Assembly: GCA_000244995.1 (NCBI GenBank)
Contig: CM001438.1
Span: 3,496,090 to 3,560,089 of the forward strand
Length of the DNA: 64,000 nucleotides
Direction: 5' to 3'
Source: Burkholderiales bacterium JOSHI_001
GTDB taxonomy: Bacteria > Pseudomonadota > Gammaproteobacteria > Burkholderiales > Burkholderiaceae_C
Positions within the stretch are counted from its first letter, which is position 1. Every line of letters starts with the position of its first letter. A program made the translations under genes and the position numbers. The notes beneath the pieces are model-generated. The model saw nothing but the letters and a program-made list of their open reading frames with translations, made no database searches and was not told the origin of the DNA. This document shows positions 53,208-62,170 of the stretch, piece after piece.

Positions 53208-55132
53208 GCGGCGGCGTGCTGCTTCAGTTCGGCGGCCACGTCGGCATGGCTGCGCCCGTCCAGGTAGATGCGGCTCCAGACTTCCAGGTTCATCAGGGCC
53301 AGCAGCGCGTCGGTGCCGTCGCTGCGGTTGGCCTCGTGGTCGGCCATCAGCGCGGCAACGCCTTCGGTGCGGAACAGGCCCCGCTCGCGGATGGTGGCGG
53401 GAGCCAGCAGGTGGCGCAGCAGCGGCGCCAGTTCGCGCTTCAGCCAGGCGCCCATGGGCGTGCCGAAGCCACGCTTGGCGCGGTTCAGGATGTCGTCGGG
53501 CAGGGTCGGGGCCAGCGCCTGTTTCATCAGGTGCTTGAGCTGGCCACCGGGAATCTTGATGCCGGTGGGGATGCGGGCCGCCAGTTCCACCAGTTCGTGG
53601 TCGAGCAGCGGCACGCGGCACTCCAGCGACACGGCCATGCTCATCTTGTCGGTCAGCATCAGCAGGTCGTCCGGCAGCTGGGTCTGGGCATCGACGGCGA
53701 ACAGGCGGTTCAGTTCGTCGTCGCTGCCGGCCAGCGCGAAGGCGGCGTCCAGGCTGTCCGGCGCCCCGGGAACGGGCGCCAGCAGCAGGTCGGCAGCGGC
53801 CTGGCGGCCGAACACCTGCAGGTAGCTGCGGTAGCGTTCGTCCGGCGCCATGCCGGCGCTGGCCACGAAGCCCTTGGCCAGCCGCAGCAGGTTCAGGGCC
53901 TTGGAATGCCGGTCTGCGGGCAGATGCCTGGCCAGCGACGACACCAGGGCGCGAAGCGGGCCCGGCAGTGCCGCAAATCGCGCCGCGTAGTGCCCACCCA
54001 GGTAGCGGCGGTAGCCGCCGAAGAGTTCGTCCCCGCCCACGCCGGACAAGATGACCTTGACGTCATGGCGCGCGAACTCGCTGACGAGGTAGGTGGTGAT
54101 GAAAGCGGTGTCCGCCAGCGGCTCGTCCATGTGCCACATCAGCCGTGGCAACAGACCCACGACGTCCGGCTTGACCACGATCTCGTGGTGCTCGGTGCCG
54201 AACAACTGCGCGACCCGGCGGGCGTAGGGCAGTTCGTTGTACAGCGCCTCGGCCGGCCCGCCCTCGAAGCCGATGGCGTAGGTCTTGATGGGTTGGTCGG
54301 AATGCCGCGCCATGGCCGCCACCACGGCGCTGGAATCGACCCCGCCGGAGAGGAAGGCACCGATGGGCACGTCGCTCACCATCTGCATGCGCACCGATTC
54401 GTCCAGCCGTGCGCGCACACGCTGCAGCCATTCGTCGGCCCCCACCTGGCGATCCACCTTTTGAGGCGGTTGCCAGTAGCACCACTGGCGCACCTGGCCG
54501 TTCTCCACCGCCAGCAGGGTGGCCGGCGGCAGCTTGCGAATGCCCTCGAAGATGCTGCGCGGCGCGGCCACGTAGCCCAGGTGCAGGTAGTCGGCCAGCA
54601 CCGTGCGGTCGATGCGCGGCGTCACGCCCGGCAGCGTGAGCAGGGCCTTGGCTTCGGTGGCAAAGGCCAGGCGGCGTCCGTCCTGCAGCACGTACAGCGG
54701 CTTCACGCCGATGCGGTCGCGGCCGATCAGCAGGCGGCGCCGCGGTGCGTCCCACAGCGCGAAGTCGAACATGCCGTTCAGGCGCAGGATGAAGTCGTCG
54801 CCGTCCAGCACATAGCCATGCAGCAGCACCTCGCTGTCGGAGCCGGTCTTGAACTGGGCCCCGCGCGACTGCAGTTCAGTGCGCAATTCGCGGTAGTTGT
54901 AGATCTCGCCGTTGCACACCAGCCAGTACCGGCCGTCCACGGTGGACAGAGGCTGGTGGCCGCCGGCCAGGTCGATGATGGACAGGCGCCGCATCGCGAT
55001 GCCGCAGTCCCGGTCGATGTGCTGACCCTCGTCGTCGGGGCCGCGGTGCGCGGTCACGTCACCCATGGCACTGAGCACGCGGGATTCGACCGGCGCACCG
55101 TCAAGTTGGATCAGTCCATGGATGCCACACAT
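53204..55132 (-). CDS. Asparagine-synthase-like amidotransferase, full glutaminase domain
   Basis: The 642-residue protein starts MCGIHGL with the nucleophile Cys2. HRGPD, the RLSIIDL segment, NGEIYNY and RDRIGVKPLY complete the glutaminase half. SGGVDSS (residues 262-268), VGGDELFGGYRRYL and KRGFGTPMGAW form the synthetase half. A strong AAGGAG ribosome site stands before ATG 55132. In exopolysaccharide loci such proteins amidate sugar carboxyls or carrier-bound acids rather than aspartate, and the GalNAcA supply from tviBC gives a possible target. It lies between the TIGR04063-type and TIGR03087-type glycosyltransferases in the core operon and is related to but different from the copy at 56369. 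Confidence 0.88.
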   Translation of the reverse strand: MCGIHGLIQLDGAPVESRVLSAMGDVTAHRGPDDEGQHIDRDCGIAMRRLSIIDLAGGHQPLSTVDGRYWLVCNGEIYNYRELRTELQSRGAQFKTGSDSEVLLHGYVLDGDDFILRLNGMFDFALWDAPRRRLLIGRDRIGVKPLYVLQDGRRLAFATEAKALLTLPGVTPRIDRTVLADYLHLGYVAAPRSIFEGIRKLPPATLLAVENGQVRQWCYWQPPQKVDRQVGADEWLQRVRARLDESVRMQMVSDVPIGAFLSGGVDSSAVVAAMARHSDQPIKTYAIGFEGGPAEALYNELPYARRVAQLFGTEHHEIVVKPDVVGLLPRLMWHMDEPLADTAFITTYLVSEFARHDVKVILSGVGGDELFGGYRRYLGGHYAARFAALPGPLRALVSSLARHLPADRHSKALNLLRLAKGFVASAGMAPDERYRSYLQVFGRQAAADLLLAPVPGAPDSLDAAFALAGSDDELNRLFAVDAQTQLPDDLLMLTDKMSMAVSLECRVPLLDHELVELAARIPTGIKIPGGQLKHLMKQALAPTLPDDILNRAKRGFGTPMGAWLKRELAPLLRHLLAPATIRERGLFRTEGVAALMADHEANRSDGTDALLALMNLEVWSRIYLDGRSHADVAAELKQHAAA

Positions 55133-55147
55133 TGGGGGCGGTCTCCT

Positions 55148-56356
55148 TCAGGCCAGCGCGGGGCGCGCGGCCCGGCCGTCCAGCGCGCGGCGGTACACGT
55201 CGGCGTAATTCGCCACGCTGCGGGTCCAGGTGCGCTCCACTTCGACGAAGCGGCGGGCCTGTTCGCGCATGGCCGGCCAGCGGTCACGCTGGGCCAGGGC
55301 CTGCTCGATGCCGGCCTGCAGGGCCGCGGCGTCCCCGGCCTGGAACAGGAAACCGGTGTCGCCGTCGCGGATGAGTTCGCGGTGGCCCCCCACGTTGCTG
55401 GCCACCAGGATGCGGCCCTGGGCCATGGCCTCCAGGGGCTTGAGTGGCGTGACCAGTTCTGTCAAGCGGATCGGCAGCCGCGGGTAGGCCAGCACGTCGA
55501 TCAATTCGTAATAGCGCTGCACCTGGGCATGCGGCACCCGGCCGGTGAAGATGACCCGCTCCCCCAGTCCGGCTTGCGCCACCTGGGCCTTCAGGGCGGC
55601 TTCCTGCGGCCCGCCGCCCACCAACAGCACGCGCAATTCCGGTCGGGCAGCGGCCATGCGCCGGGCCGCTTCCACCAGCAGGTGCAGCCCCTCGTAGCCG
55701 TAGAACGAGCCGGCAAAGCCCAGCACCGTGGCCCCCTGCAAGCCCAGTTGCTGCTGCAGCGCGGGGTCGGCCGGCACCCCGAACTGGAAGGACTGCACGT
55801 CCACCGCGTTGGGGATCACGGTGATGCGCTCGGCCGGGATGCCGCGCGCCATGATGTCACCGCGCAGGCCGTCGCAGATGGTGGTGATCTGGTTGGCACG
55901 CTTGAGCGCAAAAGTCTCCAGCGCACGTGAGATGCGGTAGCGTGGGCTGCCCTCGGTGGTGGTGCCATGGTCCACCGCGGCGTCCTCCCAGGACGCGCGC
56001 ATCTCGTAGACCACCGGCACATGCAGATGCCGGCGCACCCACAGTGCCGGCAGCGCGTTGAGCACGGGCGAATGGGCATGGATCAGGTCCGGCTTGAGCT
56101 CCTGCACCAATTGCCGCAGCCTTGCCGCCGTCAGCTTCATCTGGCCGACCAGGCCCTCTTTTCCCTGGCTGGGCGTACGGTGGAAAGTCCAGCCGTCCAC
56201 CTCGTCCACCAGGCTGGCCGTGGCGCCCTGCTTGGGCGTGGTGACCTGGTGGGTCTGCCAGCCGAGCGCGCGCTGTTCACGCAGGATGGCCAAGGTGCGG
56301 AAGGTGTAGCCGCTGTGCAGCGGCAACGAGTGGTCCAGCACGTGGAGGATGCGCAT
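55148..56356 (-). CDS. Glycosyltransferase, TIGR04063-like, exosortase A system-associated
   Basis: The 402-residue GT4 enzyme begins MRILHVLDHSLPLHSGYTFR, the signature of the family linked with exosortase A. The interior LVDEVDGWTFHRTP and VVYEMRASWEDAAVD segments also match. The C-terminal domain has VLGFAGSFYGYEGLHLLVEA, RVPHAQVQRYYELIDVLAYP and VTPLKPLEAMAQGRILVASNVGG with the conserved glutamate region. It sits 15 bases downstream (in transcription, after) the amidotransferase at 56369 and before the second asparagine-synthase-like gene. Role: repeat unit assembly. Confidence 0.9.
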   Translation of the reverse strand: MRILHVLDHSLPLHSGYTFRTLAILREQRALGWQTHQVTTPKQGATASLVDEVDGWTFHRTPSQGKEGLVGQMKLTAARLRQLVQELKPDLIHAHSPVLNALPALWVRRHLHVPVVYEMRASWEDAAVDHGTTTEGSPRYRISRALETFALKRANQITTICDGLRGDIMARGIPAERITVIPNAVDVQSFQFGVPADPALQQQLGLQGATVLGFAGSFYGYEGLHLLVEAARRMAAARPELRVLLVGGGPQEAALKAQVAQAGLGERVIFTGRVPHAQVQRYYELIDVLAYPRLPIRLTELVTPLKPLEAMAQGRILVASNVGGHRELIRDGDTGFLFQAGDAAALQAGIEQALAQRDRWPAMREQARRFVEVERTWTRSVANYADVYRRALDGRAARPALA

Positions 56357-56368
56357 GCTGTGCCCGGC

Positions 56369-58312
56369 TCAGACCAGCGCGACGGCTTCGGCGGTGGCGG
56401 TTTCGGGGGACACGACCGCCGGGTCCATCACATTGCGCAGGAAGGCCTCGAACATGAGCAGCGTCCACAGCGGCGCGCTGTAGTCACGCCGGCCTGACTG
56501 GTGGGCGTCCACCAGATGCGCCAGGTAGGCCGGGTTGAACCAGCCGGTCGCCGCCAGGCGGTCGCCCAGCACGGCCTGGCGAACGCGCTCCTTCAGCGGC
56601 CCGCGGAACCACCGGGCCAGCGGCACGGCAAAGCCCATCTTCGGGCGGTACAGGATGTCGTCGGGCAGTGCCGGCTCCATGGCCTTCTTGAGCAGGTATT
56701 TGCCTTCCTGGCCCTTGATCTTCAGGTCCGACGGCAAACTGGCCAGCCATTGCACCAGTTCATGGTCCATCAGCGGTTCGCGCACCTCGAGCGAGTGCGC
56801 CATGCTGGCCCGGTCCACCTTGGTGTTGATGTCGCCCACCAGGTAGGTCTTGGTGTCCAGGTACTGGATCAGCGCCAGCGGGTCGTCGGTGCCCGCCCGC
56901 GCGGCGTGCTGGTCGAACACCTGCTGCGCGCTGTAGCCGGCCAGACTGCGGCGGAAGGCATCGCTGAAGAGTTCAGTGCGCATCGGCCCCGACAGGATGG
57001 AAACGCCGTGGAAGTAGGCCTCCACCGAACTGCGGGCGATGCCCTGGAAGGTGGTCTTGGCGCGGAACACCCGGGGCGCCCAATCCGCCTTGGGGTAGGC
57101 CCGGCCCAGGAAGCCGAACAAGGGCCGGCGCAGGCCGTAGGGCAGGGCCGAACGCATGCGCTCTTCCATCAGGTGCAAGCGGTAGCGGCGGTAGCCGCCA
57201 AAGCTTTCGTCACCGCCGTCGCCCGACAGTGCCACCGTGACGTGCTTGCGCGCCAGTTGGCAAACGCGGTAGGTGGGGATGGCCGAGCTGTCGGCATAGG
57301 GCTCGTCGTACAGCCGCGCCAGGGTGTCGATCAGGTCGAAGTCGTCGCTTTGCACCGTCTCCATGCGGTGGTTGGTGTGGTAGCGCTCGGCCACCTGCAG
57401 CGCGAACTGCGTTTCGTTGAACTTGGGGTCGTCAAAGCCGATGGAGCAGGTGTTCACGGGTTCCGACGACAGCCCGGCCATCGTGGCCACCACCGCACTG
57501 GAGTCCACCCCGCCGGACAGGAAGGCGCCCAGCGGCACTTCGGAGATCATGCGCAGGCGCACCGACTCACGCAGCCGCGCCCGCAGTTCGTCACAGGCGT
57601 CTTCGGCGCTGATGTGCCTGTCCAGGGTGAAGCGAACGTCCCAGTACTCGACCGGATCGACGCGCGGCTGGCCACGCACCACGGTGAGGGTGTGCGCCGG
57701 CGGCAGCTTCAGGGCCTGCTTGAAGATGGTGCGCGGCTCGGCCACGTAGCCCAGCGCGAAATACTCCTCCACCGCCAGCGGGTCCATCTCGCGCTTCAGG
57801 CCCCCGTGGGCCAGCAGCGCCTTCAACTCCGACCCGAACAGCAGCGTGCCGTCGTCCAGCCAGGCGTAGAACATGGGCTTGACGGCCAGGCGGTCGCGCG
57901 CCATGAAGAAGGTCTGGCGGTTGCGGTCCCACAGCGCGAACGCGAACATGCCGCGGAAGCGCTTCACGCAGTCCGCGCCCCAGCTTTCCCAGGCGTGCAC
58001 GATGACTTCGGTGTCGCTGTGGGTGTGGAACACATGGCCCAGGGCCTGCAGTTCGGGCACCAGCTCGGCGTAGTTGTAGATCTCGCCGTTGAACACCACC
58101 ACCACCGACTTGTCTTCGTTGAACAGCGGCTGTTGGCCGGTGGCCAGGTCGATGATGGACAGGCGTCGGTGGGCCAGGCCGACGCCGGGCTCCACATGCA
58201 CATCGCCCTCGTCCGGGCCACGATGGAACTGGGCCTGGTTCATGCGCGCCAGAGCGACGCGATCGATTTCGCGCTGGGCGCGTGCGTCAAAAATGCCGGC
58301 GATTCCACACAT
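56369..58312 (-). CDS. Amidotransferase 1, exosortase A system-associated (AsnB-like)
   Basis: The 647-residue protein begins MCGIAGIFDARAQ and contains HRGPDEG, RRLSIIDLATGQQPLFNED, NGEIYNY and ARDRLAVKPM in the glutaminase half; SGGVDSS (266-272), SGDGGDESFGGYRRYR and KMGFAVPLARWFRG in the synthetase half. The wording of these motifs, especially LATGQQPLFNED, is that of the XrtA amidotransferase family (TIGR03108 as I know it). An AGGAAG ribosome site precedes ATG 58312. It would transfer ammonia from glutamine to a carboxylate of the exopolysaccharide or its precursor. The neighbours on both sides are glycosyltransferases. Confidence 0.92.
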   Translation of the reverse strand: MCGIAGIFDARAQREIDRVALARMNQAQFHRGPDEGDVHVEPGVGLAHRRLSIIDLATGQQPLFNEDKSVVVVFNGEIYNYAELVPELQALGHVFHTHSDTEVIVHAWESWGADCVKRFRGMFAFALWDRNRQTFFMARDRLAVKPMFYAWLDDGTLLFGSELKALLAHGGLKREMDPLAVEEYFALGYVAEPRTIFKQALKLPPAHTLTVVRGQPRVDPVEYWDVRFTLDRHISAEDACDELRARLRESVRLRMISEVPLGAFLSGGVDSSAVVATMAGLSSEPVNTCSIGFDDPKFNETQFALQVAERYHTNHRMETVQSDDFDLIDTLARLYDEPYADSSAIPTYRVCQLARKHVTVALSGDGGDESFGGYRRYRLHLMEERMRSALPYGLRRPLFGFLGRAYPKADWAPRVFRAKTTFQGIARSSVEAYFHGVSILSGPMRTELFSDAFRRSLAGYSAQQVFDQHAARAGTDDPLALIQYLDTKTYLVGDINTKVDRASMAHSLEVREPLMDHELVQWLASLPSDLKIKGQEGKYLLKKAMEPALPDDILYRPKMGFAVPLARWFRGPLKERVRQAVLGDRLAATGWFNPAYLAHLVDAHQSGRRDYSAPLWTLLMFEAFLRNVMDPAVVSPETATAEAVALV

Positions 58313-58347
58313 GGGATGTTCTTCCTGTGATTGCTGGGCGGCCGCGT

Positions 58348-59511
58348 TCAGTGGCCTTGCAGCGCAGTCTCATAGACCCGCTGGTACTGTGCCACCATGG
58401 CGTCCAGGCTGAACTGGCGCTCGGCCCGTTGGCGCGAGGCCGCGCCTTGCGCCTGGCGCTGCGCCGGGTTGTCCACCAGAGCCTGCAGCGCCTGCGCCAG
58501 GGCGGCCGCGTCGCCCACCGGCACCAGGCTACCGTTTTCGCCGTCCTGCACCAGCTCGACATTGCCCCCCACCCGCGTGGCCACCAAGGGCAGACCGGTG
58601 GCCATGGCTTCGAGCAAGGTGTTGGAGATGCCCTCGGCCAGCGAGGGCAGCACAAACACATCCAGTTGCTGCAGCAGCGCGGCAACATCGCTGCGATCTC
58701 CTGCAAACCAGGTCCGCTCGGCGATGCCCAATGCCTGGGCCTGGGCCTGCAGGTCCGATTGCAGGGGCCCGTCGCCCACCAACACCAGCCGCAACGCCGC
58801 AGCGCCAGCGCCGGAAGGATCGGCCGCCGGGCGCTGCAAACGGGAGAACGCTTGCAGCAGCAATTGCTGGTCCTTCACCGGCTGCAGTCGCCCAACGGTG
58901 CCGATCACCACGCAGCCCGGCGGTGCGAAGCCCTCGGGCAGCAGGCGGGGCGAGGACGGACCGCGGGGCTGGAAGCGCTGGGTGTCCACGCCGTTGCAGA
59001 TGGTGGTGATGCGCTGGCGCTTCACATGGATGCGCTGTTCAAGGTAGTTCCCCAGGTCCTGGGACACGGTGATGTAGCGTTCCACCAAGGGCGAATGGGC
59101 GCGCTTGAGCAAGGCTGTCTTCCAGTCGCGCCCGTTCAGGTCGTGCATGTCCCAGCCATGTTCGCCGTGGATGCGGTGCTGCACCCCGGCCAAGGCCGCC
59201 GGCATCAGGGCGTCCAGCCCCGACAGGCCCCGCGTGTGCACGATGGACGGGCGCAGTTTCCGACACAGCGCGTACAGCTCACGCCGTACCTGCCAAACGC
59301 CCTTGCGCGAGCGATGCAAGGCATGCAGCGAGGTGTCTTCTCGCCGCACCCGGCGGCCGAAGTCCGTGTAGTCCTCCACACAGGCCACCGCATGGCGGAA
59401 GCGGTCGTGCGGCAGGTGGTTGATCAGGTTCACCAGGCCATTCTCCAGTCCGCCGGTGGCGAACTGGTGGATGACATGAAGAATCAATGGGGGTGCCGTG
59501 CGCAGGTTCAC
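58348..59511 (-). CDS. Glycosyltransferase, TIGR03088-like, exosortase A system-associated
   Basis: The 387-residue GT4 enzyme starts with PPLILHVIHQFATGGLENG, the motif of the PEP-CTERM-linked sugar transferases, and continues with HGWDMHDLNGRD and ICNGVDTQRFQPRG. The C-terminal domain has VIGTVGRLQPVKDQQLLLQA, FAGDRSDVAALLQQLDVFVL and SNTLLEAMATGLPLVATRVGGN. ATG 59511 overlaps the exosortase stop by four bases (ATGA), so translation is coupled to xrtA. It is 35 bases before the amidotransferase start. Role: a later sugar addition in the repeat unit. Confidence 0.92.
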   Translation of the reverse strand: MNLRTAPPLILHVIHQFATGGLENGLVNLINHLPHDRFRHAVACVEDYTDFGRRVRREDTSLHALHRSRKGVWQVRRELYALCRKLRPSIVHTRGLSGLDALMPAALAGVQHRIHGEHGWDMHDLNGRDWKTALLKRAHSPLVERYITVSQDLGNYLEQRIHVKRQRITTICNGVDTQRFQPRGPSSPRLLPEGFAPPGCVVIGTVGRLQPVKDQQLLLQAFSRLQRPAADPSGAGAAALRLVLVGDGPLQSDLQAQAQALGIAERTWFAGDRSDVAALLQQLDVFVLPSLAEGISNTLLEAMATGLPLVATRVGGNVELVQDGENGSLVPVGDAAALAQALQALVDNPAQRQAQGAASRQRAERQFSLDAMVAQYQRVYETALQGH

Positions 59512-61106
59512 GGCTGGCCTCCGCCGGCCGAGCCCAGCGCCACCCGCAAGGCGGGCATGGCCGCCTGCATGAAGTCGCGCAGGCGCTGGGCTGCCGCCTG
59601 GGGATCGTCCAGGTCGGTGTGCACCGTGATCCGGGCCGCCGCGTCACCGTGCCCACGGATCACGCCCAGGGCCAGCCGCAGCCGCGCCTGCATGTCGTCG
59701 GCGGTGAAGCCACCGTCCACCCAGTAGGTCTGCCAGACCAGTTGATCAGGCCGATCGCCCACCCGGTTGATGAGCCGGGAAACCCGCAGTTCAAGCAAAC
59801 CGTCACGCCATGGCAGTTGCGTCGCCGCCATGGGCTGAACTTGCCAACGCGGGTCGCCTTCGCCCACCAACACATTGGAGGAACTGACCACCTTTCGGCC
59901 CCGGTCCTGCTGCCGGTAGTAGGCCAGGTCCAAGCCGACACGGTGGTCGCCCAGCCGATACTGCCGGTTTGTCTGCGTCAGCGGCTTGGTGTGCAGCGGC
60001 TGCCAGCCCACGCCCGCTGCCGGGTCGGCCTGCCAGCCACCGGGAAGGTCGCCGGGCAGCGCCAGTGGTTGCACCTCCGGCAAGGGCAACTGGGCCTTCC
60101 ACTGCATCGCGACGGGCCAGGCCAGCGTCGCGACAAGGGCTGCCGCCAGCACCACCTGGCGCCCGATCGAAGGCGCCGGAACCGTTTCCAGAAGCGCCGG
60201 CATCCCACCGGTCGGTGCTTCATTGTCCTCAGCCCAGCGCGCGCCAACCCAGTAGGTGATCATCATCACCAGGCCGAAGAAGACCCAACCGTAGATCAGG
60301 TGGTCAACGCCGGTGGCGATTCGGTTGCTGGACAGGTGGCCCACCAACACGATGAGGTAGGCACGCACCCAGTTGGCCAGGATGGGTACCAACAGCGACA
60401 CGCCCATGAACGCCAGCCGCCGCCCCGTGGATCGATAGACCAGGAACGCGAACAGGGTGCCCACCATGAAGGACGCAATCAGGTAGCGCACCCCGCTGCA
60501 GGCTTCCACCACCGACCAATTGCCGCTGGGAATGACGAAGTTCAGCCCCTCGCGATACACCGGGATGCCACTGACGCGCAGCGCCGCGACGGTGAAATCC
60601 GCGGTTCCCTCCATCAGCAGGGGCACCAGGGCCTCGCCCGCCGGCACGGCAAAGTAGGCGAAGGCGAGCGGAAACCAGATGGAGCGCGCCACACGCCAGC
60701 CCAGTACCACCGGCACGGCAGCCACACACAGAGTCACCAAGGCAAACTGGGTCACCACATTGCTCTGTACCAGGTCACCGGCCCACCACAGGGCCGCGGC
60801 CAATGCGACGATGGCCAGCGCGCCGGCGCTCGGGCGCGGAACCAGGAATTTGAGGTGGTTCCGCTGGCGCCAAACCAGCCACACCACCAGTGGCGGCACC
60901 AGCAGGGCATGGGCAAAGGTGTCCGACCGCCACCAGATGCCGGCCATCTCAGAGGCCGTGCGCCAGTACAGCAGCAGGGTGAGCGCCAGCGTCAGGGCCA
61001 AGGTCGGCAAGGCCGAACGCCAGGCCGCCGACGCGGCCGCCGCGTGCACACCGCCGGAAGCCGCCGCGTCGCTGCCCGGCCACACCGGATCGACCTGTGC
61101 GCTCAC
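59508..61106 (-). CDS. xrtA: Exosortase A fused to EpsI domain
   Basis: The 532-residue polytopic protein has the exosortase triad: Cys203 in VVEACSGVRYL, Arg248 in NWVRAYL and His269 in GVDHLIYGWVFF. Eight or so membrane segments fill residues 30-290. It would cleave PEP-CTERM proteins in the inner membrane and pass them to the surface. Residues about 310-530 are the EpsI (DUF3485) domain in the same chain: GGWQADPAAGVGW, VGLDLAYYRQQ, WVDGGFTADD and RLALGVIRGHGDAAARI. In some loci epsI is a separate gene. It is followed by FemAB seven bases upstream and coupled to the glycosyltransferase downstream. The PEP-CTERM protein at 12737 is a likely substrate. Confidence 0.95.
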   Translation of the reverse strand: MSAQVDPVWPGSDAAASGGVHAAAASAAWRSALPTLALTLALTLLLYWRTASEMAGIWWRSDTFAHALLVPPLVVWLVWRQRNHLKFLVPRPSAGALAIVALAAALWWAGDLVQSNVVTQFALVTLCVAAVPVVLGWRVARSIWFPLAFAYFAVPAGEALVPLLMEGTADFTVAALRVSGIPVYREGLNFVIPSGNWSVVEACSGVRYLIASFMVGTLFAFLVYRSTGRRLAFMGVSLLVPILANWVRAYLIVLVGHLSSNRIATGVDHLIYGWVFFGLVMMITYWVGARWAEDNEAPTGGMPALLETVPAPSIGRQVVLAAALVATLAWPVAMQWKAQLPLPEVQPLALPGDLPGGWQADPAAGVGWQPLHTKPLTQTNRQYRLGDHRVGLDLAYYRQQDRGRKVVSSSNVLVGEGDPRWQVQPMAATQLPWRDGLLELRVSRLINRVGDRPDQLVWQTYWVDGGFTADDMQARLRLALGVIRGHGDAAARITVHTDLDDPQAAAQRLRDFMQAAMPALRVALGSAGGGQP

Positions 61107-61113
61107 GTCCCGG

Positions 61114-62151
61114 TCACCCCAGCCCCCGCACCACGTGCGGCCCCAGCCAGTTCACCAGCCCCAGCGGCAGGCGCTTCCAGGTCTGGATCATCAGCTTGTA
61201 CTTGGGGTTGTTCGGGTTGTTCTGGGGCACCGCGTCGCGCTTGTACAGCTTGAACTCGTAGTGCAGCGGCGTGGGCTCGAAGCCCCAGTTCTTCTTGAAG
61301 GCGTAGGGGCCCGTGCCCAGCTTGCTGCGGCCGTAGTCAAACACCTTCAGGCCGCGCGCGCAGGCGTGGCGCATCAGTTCCCAGTACTTGAAGTCGTTGG
61401 CGGCCAGGTCGCGTGCGGCCTCGTCGTCGCCGGCGTAGTAGGGCAGGATCTCGTCGCGGAAGTAAAAGCTGAGCACGGTGGACAGCGGGCGACCTTCGGG
61501 GCTGCTGACCGTGAGCACGTCGCAGTCCTTGCCGAACACAGCGCGCAGCATCTGGAAGTAGCGCTTGGGCATGGGCGGCGTGCCGTGGCGGTGCACGTTG
61601 TCGGCGTACAACGCAAAGAACCGGTCCACGCCCTCGTCGAAGGTGCTGGTCAGGCCGTTCTTGATGCCCTTGCGCACCATCGCGCGCTGCTTGCGCGGAA
61701 TGGCCAGCATGTTGGCTTCTTCCTCGGGCAGGATCTCCTTGCGGAAGGTGACGTACAGGTCCTGCACCGGCCAGTCCTCGTGCTGGCGCTGCACATGGCG
61801 CAGTTCCAGGTGCTGCACGCCCATTTGTTGCGCCAGTGCCTGGGCCTTTTCCTCCAGGGCCGCCGCGGCTTCGCGGGTGTTGGCGGCCACGCCGCCGTAC
61901 ACCGCAAAGGGCAGGCTCACCAGCGCATGGCCGAACAGCATGGACTTCACCTCGGCCAGCGGCAGCACGCCGTCGATGCGGCCGTCGGTTTCGGCGTAGA
62001 GGAAATGCGTCGGGTGGCGGAAAACCTCGTGCAGCACCCGCTGCCAGCCGCTGCGGTGAAAGAAAGTCGCCTGCGGGCAGGCCAGGACGAAGTCGTCCCA
62101 GCGCGCGGCGGCAGCGGCATCGTCCAGAGAAAGGCTCAGCACCCGGGTCAT
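61114..62151 (-). CDS. FemAB-like protein, XrtA system-associated
   Basis: ATG 62151 gives 345 residues; a TTG at 62193 is possible but would overlap the deacetylase. The GNAT-like double fold of the FemAB family is visible: LACPQATFFHRSGWQRVL, LPFAVYGGVAANT, IPRKQRAMVRKGIKNGL, HRHGTPPMPKRYFQML and FDYGRSKLGTGPYAFKKNWGFEP. The family (TIGR03019 as I know it) is regularly found beside xrtA. FemAB proteins add amino acids to sugar-peptide precursors using aminoacyl-tRNA; here the acceptor is probably a polysaccharide or PEP-CTERM-linked glycan. It lies seven bases before xrtA. Confidence 0.9.
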   Translation of the reverse strand: MTRVLSLSLDDAAAAARWDDFVLACPQATFFHRSGWQRVLHEVFRHPTHFLYAETDGRIDGVLPLAEVKSMLFGHALVSLPFAVYGGVAANTREAAAALEEKAQALAQQMGVQHLELRHVQRQHEDWPVQDLYVTFRKEILPEEEANMLAIPRKQRAMVRKGIKNGLTSTFDEGVDRFFALYADNVHRHGTPPMPKRYFQMLRAVFGKDCDVLTVSSPEGRPLSTVLSFYFRDEILPYYAGDDEAARDLAANDFKYWELMRHACARGLKVFDYGRSKLGTGPYAFKKNWGFEPTPLHYEFKLYKRDAVPQNNPNNPKYKLMIQTWKRLPLGLVNWLGPHVVRGLG

Positions 62152-62170
62152 GGCGGCGGCGGTAAGAGGT

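Noticed and set aside
53216-55930. Long plus-strand open frame of 904 codons
   Set aside because: It is antisense to the amidotransferase and glycosyltransferase genes, with no recognisable motif and a composition typical of an antisense shadow.
56501-58330. Long plus-strand open frame of 609 codons
   Set aside because: Antisense to the XrtA amidotransferase, without motifs.
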